The notes below the pieces were generated by a model. It was not told the origin of the DNA and did not search any database. It saw only the letters and a list, made by a program, of their open reading frames with translations. From Isoetes taiwanensis (Eukaryota > Streptophyta > Lycopodiopsida > Isoetales > Isoetaceae), in NCBI GenBank assembly GCA_021234155.1, contig JAJEKV010000023.1, positions 7,604,009 through 7,668,008 on the forward strand: a stretch of DNA of 64,000 nucleotides, read 5' to 3'. The position numbers were made by a program, and so were the translations under genes. This document shows, one piece after another, positions 24,606 through 35,425 of the stretch; within the stretch, counting starts at the first letter, position 1; each line of letters begins with the position of its first letter.

Positions 24606-26414
24606 TACCTGTGCATATGGAATAGCAAAGGGGTCGTTCACATATTCTTCTTTTATTGGTTCCAAGTCAACAAATTCTGCTACAATTATAGCTTGAATAT
24701 TTATCCGGCTTAATGCATCTGCAACCTGGTTCTCCTTCCCAGGCTTGTATTCAAGCTGCATCCCTTCAAAATCTTTTATAGTGTCAATGAGCTTTAATTG
24801 CCGCGCATTGATAATATCCTGTGTTTGTATATGTTTCAAGCTTTGCTGATCGAAACGAGCTACAAACTTGGATCCCATAAGATAATGCCTCCACTTCTTA
24901 AGTGCATGAACTAAGGCAATCAATTCCTTTTCATAAGTGCTATACTTTTTCTCTAAGGGTTTGAGCATTCGGCTGACATAAGCTAATGGATGTCCATCTT
25001 GCATCAGTACTGCACCAATAGCATTTCCACTTGCATCGGAACAAACTGTAAAAGGCTTGTTCCAGTCAGGCAGCACTAACACTGGTTCAATTGCCATATT
25101 CTCTTTTAAAATTCGGAAAGCTTCCTCGGCTTCCGGATTCCAAACAAAGGGGGTATCTTTCGTTAAAAACCTGCTAAGAGGAAGGGTTATTTTTGCAAAA
25201 TCCTTCACAAATCTTCGATAGTAACTGCATAACTGCACAAAAGACCGTAAGTCCTTGAGATTTTCAGGTCGAGGCCAATCAATAATAACCCTAATCTTTT
25301 CGGGATCCATCCGTATGCCTTCTTTGGATATGATATGACCTAAATATCCAACTTCTTGCATAAAGAACCTGCTTTTGGACTCATTAACAAACAACTTATT
25401 TTGCCTCAGAAGGTCAAAAACCTGTTGAAGATGTTGCTTGTGCTCCTCAATAGTTCTACTATATATAAGTATATCGTCAAAGAAGACTACAACACTTTTC
25501 CCTAAGACGGGTGCTAGAACTCTCCCCATAAGACGGCAAAAGGTTGCCGGAGCATTGGTCAGACCAAAAGGCATTACACGGAACTCATAATGACCAAAAG
25601 TTGTTCTGAACGCCGTTTTTCCAATGTCTTCTTCCCTAATTAGGATTTGATGATATCCTGATTTCAAATCAATTTTGCTAAATATGCAGGCACCTCGTAA
25701 TTCATCAAATAAATCGTCAGCCCTGGGTACTGGAAATTTATCTTTAACAGTCAGCTTATTGAGAGCTCTATAATCCACGCACATCCTATATCCCTTATCT
25801 TTCTTTTTGATTACTATAACTGGTGCGCCAAAAGGTGAACAGCTTGGCCGTATTAGCTGTCGTTCTAACATCTCTGTTATCTGTTTCTCAAGCTCTAATT
25901 TCTCAAAATGGCTGACTCTATAAGGCGCCCTGTTTGGAGGTTTAGCGTTTTCTTGCAACTGTATGGCATGATCCTCTGGACGATGAGGAGGCAGATCTAA
26001 AGTTTCCTCATCTTTGAAGAGATCGTCGAATTGTCTCAGAAAACTGTACAACTCGAGAGGCACCTGTGATGGCGGATCAGAGTTTCTCAAGTAAATAAAG
26101 TATGATTCAGCTTCACCCTGTATTAACTTCTTAGCTTCAGAGTATGTCAGTAGGGGTTCAGCTTGAGATGTGGAATCTGTATACAGCTTCAAGGGTTGCC
26201 CTTCAACCACTATAGTTACTGTCTTTTCCCTGTAATTAGGTCGGGCATCATACTGTTCCCGCCATCCAATTCCTAATATTACATCCATAGTCCCTAGGGG
26301 GGCCATAATCAAAACTCTTTCTTCGGAATACTGCCCTATTTGGATGGGAGCTACCACATATTTATCACACTGATTCCTAGGACCTTTCAAACCCTGCACA
26401 ACTGTGATTTTCAT
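24603..26414 (-). pseudogene. Reverse transcriptase and RNase H of the gypsy element
   Basis: A 603-codon open frame. The first 150 residues belong to the end of the protease and the linker. The reverse transcriptase follows, with 'YRMCVDYRALNKLTVKDKFP', 'FSKIDLKSGYHQI', '[10 protein letters not shown]' and the catalytic FFDD in '[12 protein letters not shown]'. RNase H starts at 'FTVCSDASGNAIGAVL', with the catalytic E in 'YEKEL', and has RFDQQSLK where RTDHQSLK is usual, so a conserved Asp/His pair is altered. The frame is shifted by one against the preceding protease (overlap 26377-26414). Confidence 0.9.
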
Positions 26415-26835
26415 TCAAATCACAAACAGGTAATCCTAATTTGTACACCAAGTCCTGTGAGATAAAGTCATGTGTTGAACCATCATCAAGTAAAACAGTC
26501 ACATCTTGACCTTTTACTGAACCTTTCATCTTAAACAACCATGCTTCTGAAGACCCTGTATCGTCTTCTGACAAATTCTTTAGGTATGCAATTTGCAGTC
26601 TCCCTTTTTCCTGCTCAATGGCTGCAAGCTTTCCTTTATTTCTTTCCTCTCCTTCCCTGGAAGTTTCAGGTCTATCTTCCACATGGTGAGATTGAGCAAC
26701 TTGCCTTTCCTTAGGCAGCGGCTCTTTAAACTGTACTTTCTTTGTATTTTTATCTGCCGGAGCTGTATTCTTCGGGCAGTTGGATTGATAATGCGGACCC
26801 CCGCAATTATAACATCCAGTCTTTGGCCCTTTACT
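26377..26835 (-). pseudogene. Zinc knuckle and aspartic protease of the gypsy element
   Basis: Directly after the gag stop, the same frame continues with a CCHC knuckle, 'GCYNCGGPHYQSNCPKN' (about 26805-26755). A charged linker and the retropepsin site 'VTVLLDDGSTHDFISQDLVY' follow. The catalytic triplet reads DDG where D(S/T)G is expected, which should harm activity. The frame runs out at 26377, where the polymerase frame takes over one base out of register. Confidence 0.8.
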
Positions 26836-27825
26836 CTATTCCTGTTTGGTCTTCTGTCCATTATTAGAGCGTTTTCCATTCCTCCCGTTAAATCTGGTCT
26901 TACGCTCTTCACGGCCTCTTTTATTTTTCTTATCTCTTCTATTTTCAAATTTTTCACGCTTTGGTCTTTTCTGCTCACGAGAAGGCGCTCCTTCCCATAT
27001 AACTAACTTACGAGCCTTGGGGTTCAACTTTCGTTCTGCAACTCCTGCTTTCTTAATTGCATCCTCCATGTTGACTGGCTCAATAAGATCTAACTCTGCA
27101 AATATGTCCTCCCTTAACCCATTCACAAACTTCCTTAAGAGTTCGTGTTCACCCAAGTTCCTAACTTGTGAACCTACATGACTAAATTTCATGTAATATT
27201 CGGACACTGTTTCACCATCATCCTGCTTAACAAGGTCCCATTCTTTTTGCAATATCCTGTAATAATTTGCAGGCAAATAATGGGCTTCAAATGCACTACG
27301 AAAAACTGCCCATGAGTTAACCTCAGGCTGCATCAATCTGCGACCTTGCCACCAAACTTGAGCTTGTTCATCTAAATATGTGTCCATGGCTTGCAGTTTT
27401 TCTTGTTCGGTCGCGTTAACTCTCTCAAAGAACTTTTCCCATATCCCTAGGAAGCTTATTACTTGCATTGGCTTAACGGACGCTCCGCCAGTAAAGTATG
27501 GCAGATCAACTTTTTCCAACCATTTAGGAGCTTTATCCCTTTTAGTTGGCGTATCAGTTTCAGTAGTTTTCAAAGGCTCTGGGTTGCCAGTCTCTGGCGG
27601 CAGATTTTCAGGTGGTGGTGGATGAACAGGTGGAGGGTCTCTGGGTAATGGAGGTGGCTGGGCATTACTGGGAAGAAAACCATAAAGTAGAGCAATCTGC
27701 TCTAATTTGTACTGGTAATCCTCTGGGGATGTAGGCTGTGGCAGTGCTATCTGGGTAGCAATGAAATCAGCAGTTCTTAACGCCTGCTGGTATTGCTCTT
27801 CAGAGATATTGTAACGGTGTGCCAT
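26836..27825 (-). pseudogene. Gag of the gypsy element
   Basis: The ATG at 27825 opens a 329-residue frame ('MAHRYNISEEQYQQALR'), 39 bp inside the 5' LTR border. After a Pro-rich stretch comes the Retrotrans_gag core, 'AQVWWQGRRLMQPEVNSWAV' through 'FVNGLREDIFAELD', and a basic C-terminus. An in-frame TAG (26838-26836) sits just before the zinc knuckle, which normally is part of the same gag-pol frame. Confidence 0.85.
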
Positions 27826-27848
27826 CGTCACAGGTCTAAGAGCGGACT

Positions 27849-27860
27849 GCTCTGATACCA
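27849..27860 (-). promoter_or_regulatory. Primer-binding site, initiator Met tRNA
   Basis: The - strand TGGTATCAGAGC is complementary to the 3' end of plant initiator methionyl-tRNA. It sits three bases inside the 5' LTR border, the place where minus-strand cDNA synthesis starts. Confidence 0.9.
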
Positions 27861-27863
27861 AAT

Positions 27864-28520
27864 TGATACAATAATAGAAAAACTCGACACTTGAAAACAA
27901 AACTCAAGAGAATAACTACAGCTCTTCAATCTTTAGAAGGCTGATAACCACCCAACCGGGCCAGGCTTTCTACAAGAATCGTTTCTTGTATGTAGCAACC
28001 ACAACCAAGAGTCCTAAGTTTTATAAGGCGGACTGTATTAACACTAACTATTGCAGACGCAAAAGTTCTTAGCACACAGCCGGATTTCTGAGTTCTTAAG
28101 AGAAGGAAACGGTTGTATTTATAAGACCAGGTTACCCTATTTTCGGGATGGACCTTTTCTGATCATAAATATCAAGCAAAAAGGCGGATACTATCTAATA
28201 ACAGGGATTCGCGTTAAAATATCTAAGATTAATCCTGTGGCTGGACCGGATCGACCCCTTTCCTTTGGATCCGGGAGTTTCCTGCTGGTCTGATACGTTT
28301 TGGGGCCAATTTCGGTTGAAGGGGTCGCGGGCCGTTATCAGCCACGCCCCTTTTAACTTTAAAATGAACAATGGGTTCCTTTAATATTTTTGGTACCTAT
28401 CTATACCCAAATGCAATGTTATAAAATAGAACCTTTAACAACAATTTCTAGCCTTAGGAATATCAACTCATGTTGCGTGGTGCATGAGCTGCTCCCCCAA
28501 GCCGGCATTGAGCCATAACA
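27864..28520 (-). repeat. 5' LTR of the gypsy element (right copy)
   Basis: 657 bp, TGATACAATAATAG...GAGCCATAACA in window orientation. It is the same length as the left copy and about 98% identical. It carries the promoter of the element; no TATA box was assigned. Confidence 0.95.
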
Positions 28521-29439
28521 CAAACTTCCATCGATTTGTATATTTCCTCCCCTCCTTGGATGCTTACCCTCAAACATGTGAAAACCAATCTACATGTAAA
28601 AACCACCATATTAGAATTGAGCCTTAAGATTTGATACCAAATGTTAACATAAACTCATTGTGCTAATAAACAAGCCAAAGGTTATATTTGTATTGGGTCC
28701 TAACCTTTCAAATATTTTATCTCATACGTTACCCCTTGCCACCACACACACACACGCGCGCGCACACGCGCACACACGCACATGCACACGCACACGTTTG
28801 GTTACTAGATCTGTTTTTTTATTTTTATTTCTTTCAAAGGTATTGTATGCTTTTATTATAAATAGCATAATATACAATGTACAAAAAGAGTTCCCCGGAG
28901 GGATGGGTAAAAAAACTTATTGCCTACAATATACGTTTTGGATCTGCACTATGTGTACCAATGGGATTACCTGCTCTTCTTCTTTACACGTGGATATTAT
29001 AGGGCAATGTCACCTTCTTCTCCCAAAAGGAAGGTACTATAGGGTGGGCATATCCCATTTCCACATGTCCATGAACTAAGGGGTCCAAGACATTCAATTA
29101 TTAAGAATACGATCCTTGCTATTAACTCCATCTGTAAGGATTAACTACATCCAACCATGACACTTGAAGTAGCTATAGAATCTCTGTAATTTGGAAATTC
29201 TATCTGATTCCTTGTTATACATGCCATATTCCTATGATGGGACAGTGCCATTAAAGCCACTTCCTTATTTTGAAGAAGTTCTTTAACTTAGCCACTGAAA
29301 TAGCATGTTCCCCTAATGCCATGTCATATCGATGTTTCCATATTATTCAAAGTACCACATTCACCATGGAGGCAGTGATGATGCACTATCATTTAATATA
29401 AATGGACCGAACGAGCCAGCTCTAGCCCTAAAATCGGGA
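28521..29439. other. Spacer with CA/CG dinucleotide repeat
   Basis: The only clear feature is an interrupted (CA)n/(CG)n microsatellite at 28741-28797. Open frames around it are side products of the repeat. No gene is seen. Confidence 0.5.
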
Positions 29440-31660
29440 AAACCCAGCACCAGGACTCTAAAATTATAGAACAGAAAAAAGAAATGCATTAGAGATTCTT
29501 TTGCCTGGCATCCTAGAGCACAAATATCATCAGTCAAAATCCCTTTATAACAATCTCTCTTTAGTACTTAGTCGCTCTTGAAGGGCAGTCCACCTGAAGA
29601 ATTGAAATTTCATAGAGCAGATAGACCTCCATTAAATAGATAAAAGAATTAGCAATCATCATACTTACCCCTAGTCTAGCCTCTACTGCTAGTGGGGTTT
29701 TAATACATTGAGCACAATAAACACTGGCCACGCCATATTTTTCTTTTCCTACAGACCACCAAGCTTCCCTAGGATAGGCCATTCTCGAGAATTATCTGAC
29801 ATTTTCCAAAATCTCTTGCAAATGCCTTTCTGTCTCCTTCCTCTAACCTTTCAAGAAATCCATCTACTGTTCTCCCATAGATGCTGCACCCAATTCGACC
29901 CTAGGTATCGATGGTTTACCTTCGAACTTATATTGACCAAGCCAATACTTCACAAATAAGATAGCTGCAGATGAATTACCTTATAGTACGTGCTAAACAA
30001 TTTTTTTTTGCAAGTGGAAGTGCAAGTGCATGTGCCTATGTAGAAAGGGTCTTTACAACCCAGTCCACCATCTCTCTTATCCCTGCATAATTCGCCATGC
30101 CATTTTTGCCATTTCTCTTCAAATGAGCTTCCTAATAATGACTAGTATCTAATTGTATATTCCTTTCTAAGCAACCATCACTGATGAGAAGACAATGGGA
30201 GGCCACAAAAATCAGTTAGCAACATTGACTCTACCAAACACTGATAATCCTTTAGCAAACCACAATCCAACTTTATTACTGAGACTCTCTAAAACTGGGG
30301 ACCATAGATCTCCTCTCCAATTGTCTATATTGTGCTTGGAATATATCCTATAAGTTGGTCTATAGTAAAGAAGACCGTCATATATTTGTGTAAGGGATGG
30401 CTTCTATCAATTGTTTGGAAGACGCACAGAGAACTTGTTTTTTTCCAGAACTACAGATATTCCTCCATGATCTTAATTTCTCTGAGATCCAAACTTAGTA
30501 AGCAAGCTCATGTTATGACTAATCAACGGTTGGGCCAACAATTGTGGAATAATTTCTTTAGTCATTTGTGATGTAGAAATTTTATAATTATGCTATGTGA
30601 TTAACTCCACATAATCGTTATTGATATGTGGATGCATTGATATCACATAGAACAAAGGTGTATCCACAAATTTGTTTCGCATGGGGGAAAAAAAGGTCAT
30701 AGACCCTTCATATTATCTGAGAGAGATAGTGGTAGACCCAGGAATTTAATTGTCTCGTATTGTTATAACTAGAAAACCAAGTCCTTTGGATCAATAGCTT
30801 CATCCAATGCCTAAAATATAGAACATTTGTTGGCATTGAGCTCAATACTAGAGATACTTTTAAATGCAACTAAAATTTTATGAGAATGGGTAACTACTAT
30901 CATTATACCTGAGGAACATGAAGTTATTGCCCGCAGACTGCATGAAGTAAGCTTCTCATCTTGAACTGGAAGAGACAGTCCCGACATAGCTCTTGCTACT
31001 ACTTTGAGGTTCACAATTTTTCTAAGAAGACTAGCCATAATCATGAAGAGGTAAGGATTAGCGAACACCCTTGCCTTCCTTTCCTAAGATAAAAGAGCCT
31101 TGAAGGCTCAACATTAACTAGCACAGAGGAGGAGGCAAACTTGTTCATACCCATAGAGAGATTGATGAACTCACTTTGAAATCTCAAATATTTTATTTAT
31201 CTCTTGCAAACCCTCCCATCCATGGGAGACATAGGCCTTGTAGAAGTCCATCTTCATGAGAACACGATTTTGAAGTTCTACAACAATGTAATACTAGCTG
31301 TTAGATAATTATCAAGGATATATCTTCCAGGTAGGAACACCGATTGTTCTTTGCCAATGACCCTATTTAGTATAGGCTTCAAGCGAGCAATTGGAAATAC
31401 CTTTTATTATGATGTTGTACAAAACATTGGTCAAAGCAATAGGCTTCCATTCTTCTAGCAAAGAAGGTTTAGGCACCTTAGGTATAAAGGTGATGAACCC
31501 TGCAGCCAAGTGGAGTGCAGTGTAGAAGAAGACCAGACACCTCTAACCGCCTTCACAAAGTGGGGCCCGAGGATATCTTTGGATTCTATATAAAATTCAG
31601 GAGGGAAACCACCAGGATAAATGGACTTACCTGAGGCCAAAGATCTGATTTTTTATATTA
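29440..31660 (-). mobile_element. LINE remnant, reverse transcriptase plus zinc-binding end
   Basis: Reading the - strand from 31660 downwards: 'SGKSIYPGGFPPEFY', a decayed FITFIPK and 'EEWKPIALTNVLYN' (31640-31400), then 'VVARAMSGLSLPVQ..' and 'SSIELNANKCSIF' (31000-30811). After an unrelated insertion come a Cys/His stretch 'GILTDDICALGCQAKESLMH' (29560-29490) and hydrophobic residues typical of the reverse-transcriptase zinc-binding domain. Many stops and shifts are present. A LINE-A piece in the opposite direction (30332-30571) interrupts it. Confidence 0.6.
30332..30571 (+). mobile_element. LINE-A C-terminal piece
   Basis: The 79-residue frame with 'GWLLSIVWKTHRELVFFQN' and a C-terminal 'NQRLGQQLWNNFFSHL' aligns along its length with the LINE-A end at 8335-8583 ('GWLLWTIWKRRRLVIFKG'...). 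No poly(A) tail or duplication could be read. Confidence 0.55.
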
Positions 31661-31975
31661 GTAATAGTTTGTCATGTTGGGGAACTATCCCCTTGCTCTA
31701 TTTCCATTACCATCTTGTCCTATTTTACTCTATTGGATATGATGTCTTGCCATGCCCTGTGATGTCCCCTTCAACTATACGATGTCCTAATCATATAAAT
31801 GTTGGACATTCCCTCATGTCGACCTCCATGGTCGGCCTCAAACCATCCATAATATGTCATCCTCTTGTTGATGCTCAAGGGGTGACATTGAAGCATGAAC
31901 ATGTCTTGCCCCGTCTTCCTCGGGGTTGTCCTAGCTGCAGAAGTGTGTAAACAGAAGCATATTGCAAATAGCAAG

Positions 31976-32043
31976 TAATGTAATGTAATGTAAACGTAAT
32001 GTAAACGTAATGTAATGTAATGATATGTGACGTAATGTAATAT
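31976..32043. repeat. TGTAA-type short tandem repeat
   Basis: Interrupted repeats of GTAAT / GTAAAC (for example GTAATGTAATGTAAACGTAA) run for about 68 bp. It is a simple-sequence repeat without a coding role. Confidence 0.8.
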
Positions 32044-32289
32044 TGTCATGCCCTTGAAGGTCATGGAGCGACAAAGATACAACATTTTTCACATTTTCAT
32101 GACCAGTGAACGGTGTGATTCTACAGCTCTAAAATAGTGACCAAGCATCATAGAGTCCTTCTCAAGTAGTGATAGAAAATAATTAGCCTATATACCCATC
32201 AAGAAGAGTGGGGTACCATAATCCAACATATCGCACACATGGTGGAGATCCTACACCATGTACTATACATGTTATATAAATTAGTCACG

Positions 32290-33020
32290 GTTTGAATGGC
32301 TCTATCATGCCACCCTATCAACAGTAGTGTGGGATTGCGCCAGGAATGTCCAATGTCTCCTATGCTATTTGGACTATATATTGATCAAACTAGAGGAATA
32401 GCCCTCTCATTACATCATTAGGCAGTTGACATACGCAGATGATGTGGACATGCTAGGCCACACTCCAGCAAGTATGCAGCAGCATCTAGAAGCATTGAGC
32501 ACTTTCTGTCAGAACATTGAAACGCAAGTCAGCTTGGCAAAGACCAAGGTACTTATATCATCTTCTAGATAGCATAGATAGCTTCGCTTCACTTATCATA
32601 GTCAAAACATAGAGGTAGTATGAATATACAAATATCTTGAAGTAGAGTTCATTACCACCATATACTGGGACATCAGTATCAAACAACGAGTGACGACATG
32701 TTGAAAGGCACTCTATGCCATGTAGAACAATTGCCACAAAATGGAGCTCTACGATTAGTCTCATCGAGATGGAGCTAGTCCTTTTATATGGAGTTGAAGT
32801 ATGAGGGTCAATGATACCCTCGCCACTTAGTGAGATTTAGAATGGGTCTAGAAAGCCTTTCTGACTCGGGCTCTCAAAGGCAAATCCACGATTTCACACC
32901 CAATGGATTCTTACTTCTACAGCATCTTGCCAGGGAACGCACATGCCTTTCGAATCTGGCCTACACATTGACCATAGGTCCACGACATCTTAAAGTTTGT
33001 TGGGAGGAGAAACATGCATA
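32290..33020 (+). mobile_element. LINE-B remnant, second copy
   Basis: The + strand reads 'INSSVGLRQECPMSPMLFGL' plus YIDQ (about 32325-32390), 'LTYADDVDMLGHTPASMQQH' (about 32415-32475, with the catalytic YADD preserved) and 'TQVSLAKTKVLISSS' (about 32522-32567). The following text parallels 6890-7180 base by base with frequent changes. Stops break all frames. It is the better preserved of the two LINE-B catalytic sites in this window. Confidence 0.75.
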
Positions 33021-34439
33021 TTGATTATTCTCCAGATGAAAATATTCAAGTATTTTCAGGGAAAAACTTTAGTAGTAATAGGCCTACTAATGAACTGTAC
33101 ATTTGTGCATGTCAATGTGATGGTCGAGGCTACAATTGAGCATCCATATCCATTATCTCCTGGATGTAGAAGATGTAGCAATTGGTTAGATATAACCAAC
33201 CCACCATATATGCCCGTATAGCTTAGAATGTTGGGCATTACTAAAGTGTGTGGCTCTCATCTTCAATAAGCCCCAACTAACAGCATTTGACAGGCCGTAT
33301 TTTCTCGCTCTTCCTAGGTCTATCTTCCTATCCCACTTCTGTGGTGGTGGCTCCTATGCAAATGGACGGTATGGCTCTACACTTTTTTATGGGCAAATGT
33401 ATTAATAAGTATTACTACGGACCCCTGGCAAGTGTAGGATTAATCTAGTTTTTGTAGTTGGATGTCTTAACTAATTCCAAAGCATTGTCATATCAAATCT
33501 TACTTAGAAAACAGGCATTTAGATATTGTTTGAGGCAATTGTGGTCCTTATTATTATGCACTAGTATGCATGCCCCATCCTGCATATTCACTCTGGAGAA
33601 CGAGATGGCTCGTTTCTCCTTCCAACTGGCTTTAAGGGTTTGTGGATCCATGGTCATTATGTAGGCGATGTTCAGAAGGCGGGAGTCTACGAAAGTGTGA
33701 GATTAATTTGTCCTTTGTAATTTCTAGTCTTAATCATATCCTTGAAGGAGATGAACGCATCTATTAGGGTGTATCCCCATTACAACACTCGCCTTGATTT
33801 CTAAGTTCGCTCTGCCATCTAAAATGAAGGCACAAAACAACACCCATTTCCAATGATCTTTAGATTTTTTGACCTCAAAAGTCATAATAGAATAGAATAG
33901 AATAGACAACAAAAGAAGATTCTTCACCAGCACAAGACCAAACGATCTTAGCAAAACGACAAACCCAGTTGTGAAATGGGCGATCTGGAAATCTCTGATC
34001 ATTTTCAAAGAACTTGAAGGTTCAGTTGCCATAACGCTAGCACGGATCAGGTCCGGCCGAGAAAATGTGAACGATTTTTTTCCATCCCATTTTGCCACAT
34101 GGCAAAACAAGGCCCTAAAACATGCTAATGAGGATATGCCCTTATGAACTATTTGTAAATTGGCTCCAAACGTTTAGAAGTCTAAGGTGGCATGGGAAAA
34201 ATATTTGCGCATTTGTTTAGATAGTGGCTTGAGGTGTTGAATGTAGGGCTCGGCACCGCTCCTTGGCGTTAAATTTGTTGTTAGCCAATCCTTGCAAATA
34301 GTCTCTAGGTCATGGTTTCAGGATATTGCAATCACTGTTAAATTGTCTTGTATTTGGTTGACATGGAGAGTAATTATCATAGCTTTTATTCTTTCATTTG
34401 CGCCCCTATCTGAGGATAACTTCTCTTCTTCAAGGACTT
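33021..34439. other. Spacer, partly LINE-derived
   Basis: The first few hundred bases may continue the LINE-B copy. A short (AATAG)n run lies at 33888-33906. The remaining short frames are not recognisable. Confidence 0.4.
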
Positions 34440-34834
34440 CTATAGCTTGGGATGGAATTGGATATTACTATCTATCAAGAGTACCCCTTTCTTGTGGCTT
34501 TCCTTGATGCATCAACTGTCATATATGCCTTTGGCTGCTTCTATTCACCCATGTACTCAGTGTTGTTGGATGGTAGAGGGTGTGTTGGATTTGCAAGCAT
34601 GATATATAAAAATGCAAATCATCGAGAATTGGAACATGCAAATGAGATCGTGAGCTATGTGGAAACAAGATATGTTTGTGAAATGGAAGTGATTGAAGAT
34701 GAATACCACGCTTCAAATTTATCCAGCATTTGCAACTAGCAAAGCAAAATATGTCAGTTTAATTTCAGTAACTACATTTGCTTTTGCAGACGAATGTAGT
34801 GGTGGTACTAGCATCTTATATCATGGAGATTCTC
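34440..34834 (+). mobile_element. LINE-B C-terminal remnant, third copy (left part)
   Basis: A frame ending 'RYVCEMEVIEDEYHA' (about 34660-34715) and the neighbouring 'IYPAFATSKAKYVSLI' resemble the LINE-B zinc motif at 7510-7570 (VIEDECHTSQNC). The matching 3' module resumes at 35352 after the LINE-A insertion, so the two parts were once contiguous. Confidence 0.55.
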
Positions 34835-35351
34835 TTTTTTTTTTTTTTTTTTTTTTTTTGAAGGACGTGAGACTCTTTTAATTGACAAGAACAAAGGCGC
34901 AATACACGATGCACAGACCTCTTTTTTATCATCAGCTAGAGATGCGCAACGATAAGCTTTAGTGATCCTCTACTGAGCACAATGAAGAAGCTGCTGATCA
35001 GAGATGTGTGCACCTTGGAAAATACACAAACGTCGCCTCTGCCAGATAGACCACAAAATCCAACTCGAAGCAAGATGAAATGCCCGCTTACGCAAGTTCG
35101 GCCAAACATGGGGATAAAGTGCAAGTAGGATCTCCTGGCTAGTGAGAGACATACTAAAAAGAGTGAACAACCATGCCCAAGCAAGCCGTAGATGATCGCA
35201 CAAGAAGAAGCAGTGTTCAATAGTTTCAACACGTTGGCCACAGAGAGGGTTACAATCTGAGACACTAGGGTTCATCTTGTGACCAAATATGTCCACCAAG
35301 AACACATTGGTATGTACATATTCATCAATAGGCATGTTACTATAAAGATTT
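34835..35351 (-). mobile_element. LINE-A, 5'-truncated insertion inside LINE-B
   Basis: On the - strand the frame from about 35345 encodes 'SNMPIDEYVHTNVFLVDIFG', 'CNPLCGQRVETIEHCFFLC', 'FHLASSWILWSIWQRRRLCI' and so on: the reverse-transcriptase zinc-binding domain with its Cys/His residues. The 3' UTR ends GTCTCACGTCCTTC and is followed by an A run (T run 34835-34859 on +), like LINE-A at 8327-8708. The flanks share TTCTC (34830-34834 and 35352-35356), a short candidate duplication. Removing the insert makes the flanks line up with the LINE-B 3' module at 7770. Confidence 0.75.
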
Positions 35352-35425
35352 TTCTCTCGAAAACCCTTCAACGGGGGGTTTTAATTATGTTGTGCTCTTT
35401 TTGTATTGAATCCCATAAACCTTCT
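35352..35425 (+). repeat. LINE-B 3' module, right part of the third copy
   Basis: It reads CTCTCGAAAACCCTTCAACG, a G-run, T-rich text, GTGCTCTTTTTGTATTGAAT and CCCATAAACC, in the same order as 7772-7865 and 4755-4850. Confidence 0.65.

Larger units (their letters stand above)
22212..28520 (-). mobile_element. Complete Ty3/gypsy chromovirus LTR retrotransposon
   Basis: The element is bounded by two 657-bp LTRs (22212-22868 and 27864-28520), both TG...CA, and by the 5-bp duplication CAAAC (22207-22211 and 28521-28525). Read on the - strand, the order is 5' LTR (right), primer-binding site TGGTATCAGAGC (27860-27849) for initiator Met tRNA, gag, CCHC zinc knuckle, protease, reverse transcriptase, RNase H, integrase, chromodomain, purine tract, 3' LTR (left). 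I counted about 14 differences between the LTRs, roughly 2%, a moderately recent insertion. At least three in-frame stops and two frameshifts disable the polyprotein. Confidence 0.95.

Noticed and set aside
24570-24620. Stop between RNase H and integrase as programmed recoding
   Set aside because: I see no adjacent pseudoknot or known readthrough context, and other stops and frameshifts exist in the same element, so decay is simpler.
28741-28797. CA/CG repeat inside a 139-codon open frame
   Set aside because: The frame encodes a Thr/His/Arg run created by the microsatellite and has no homology. It is a repeat, not a gene.
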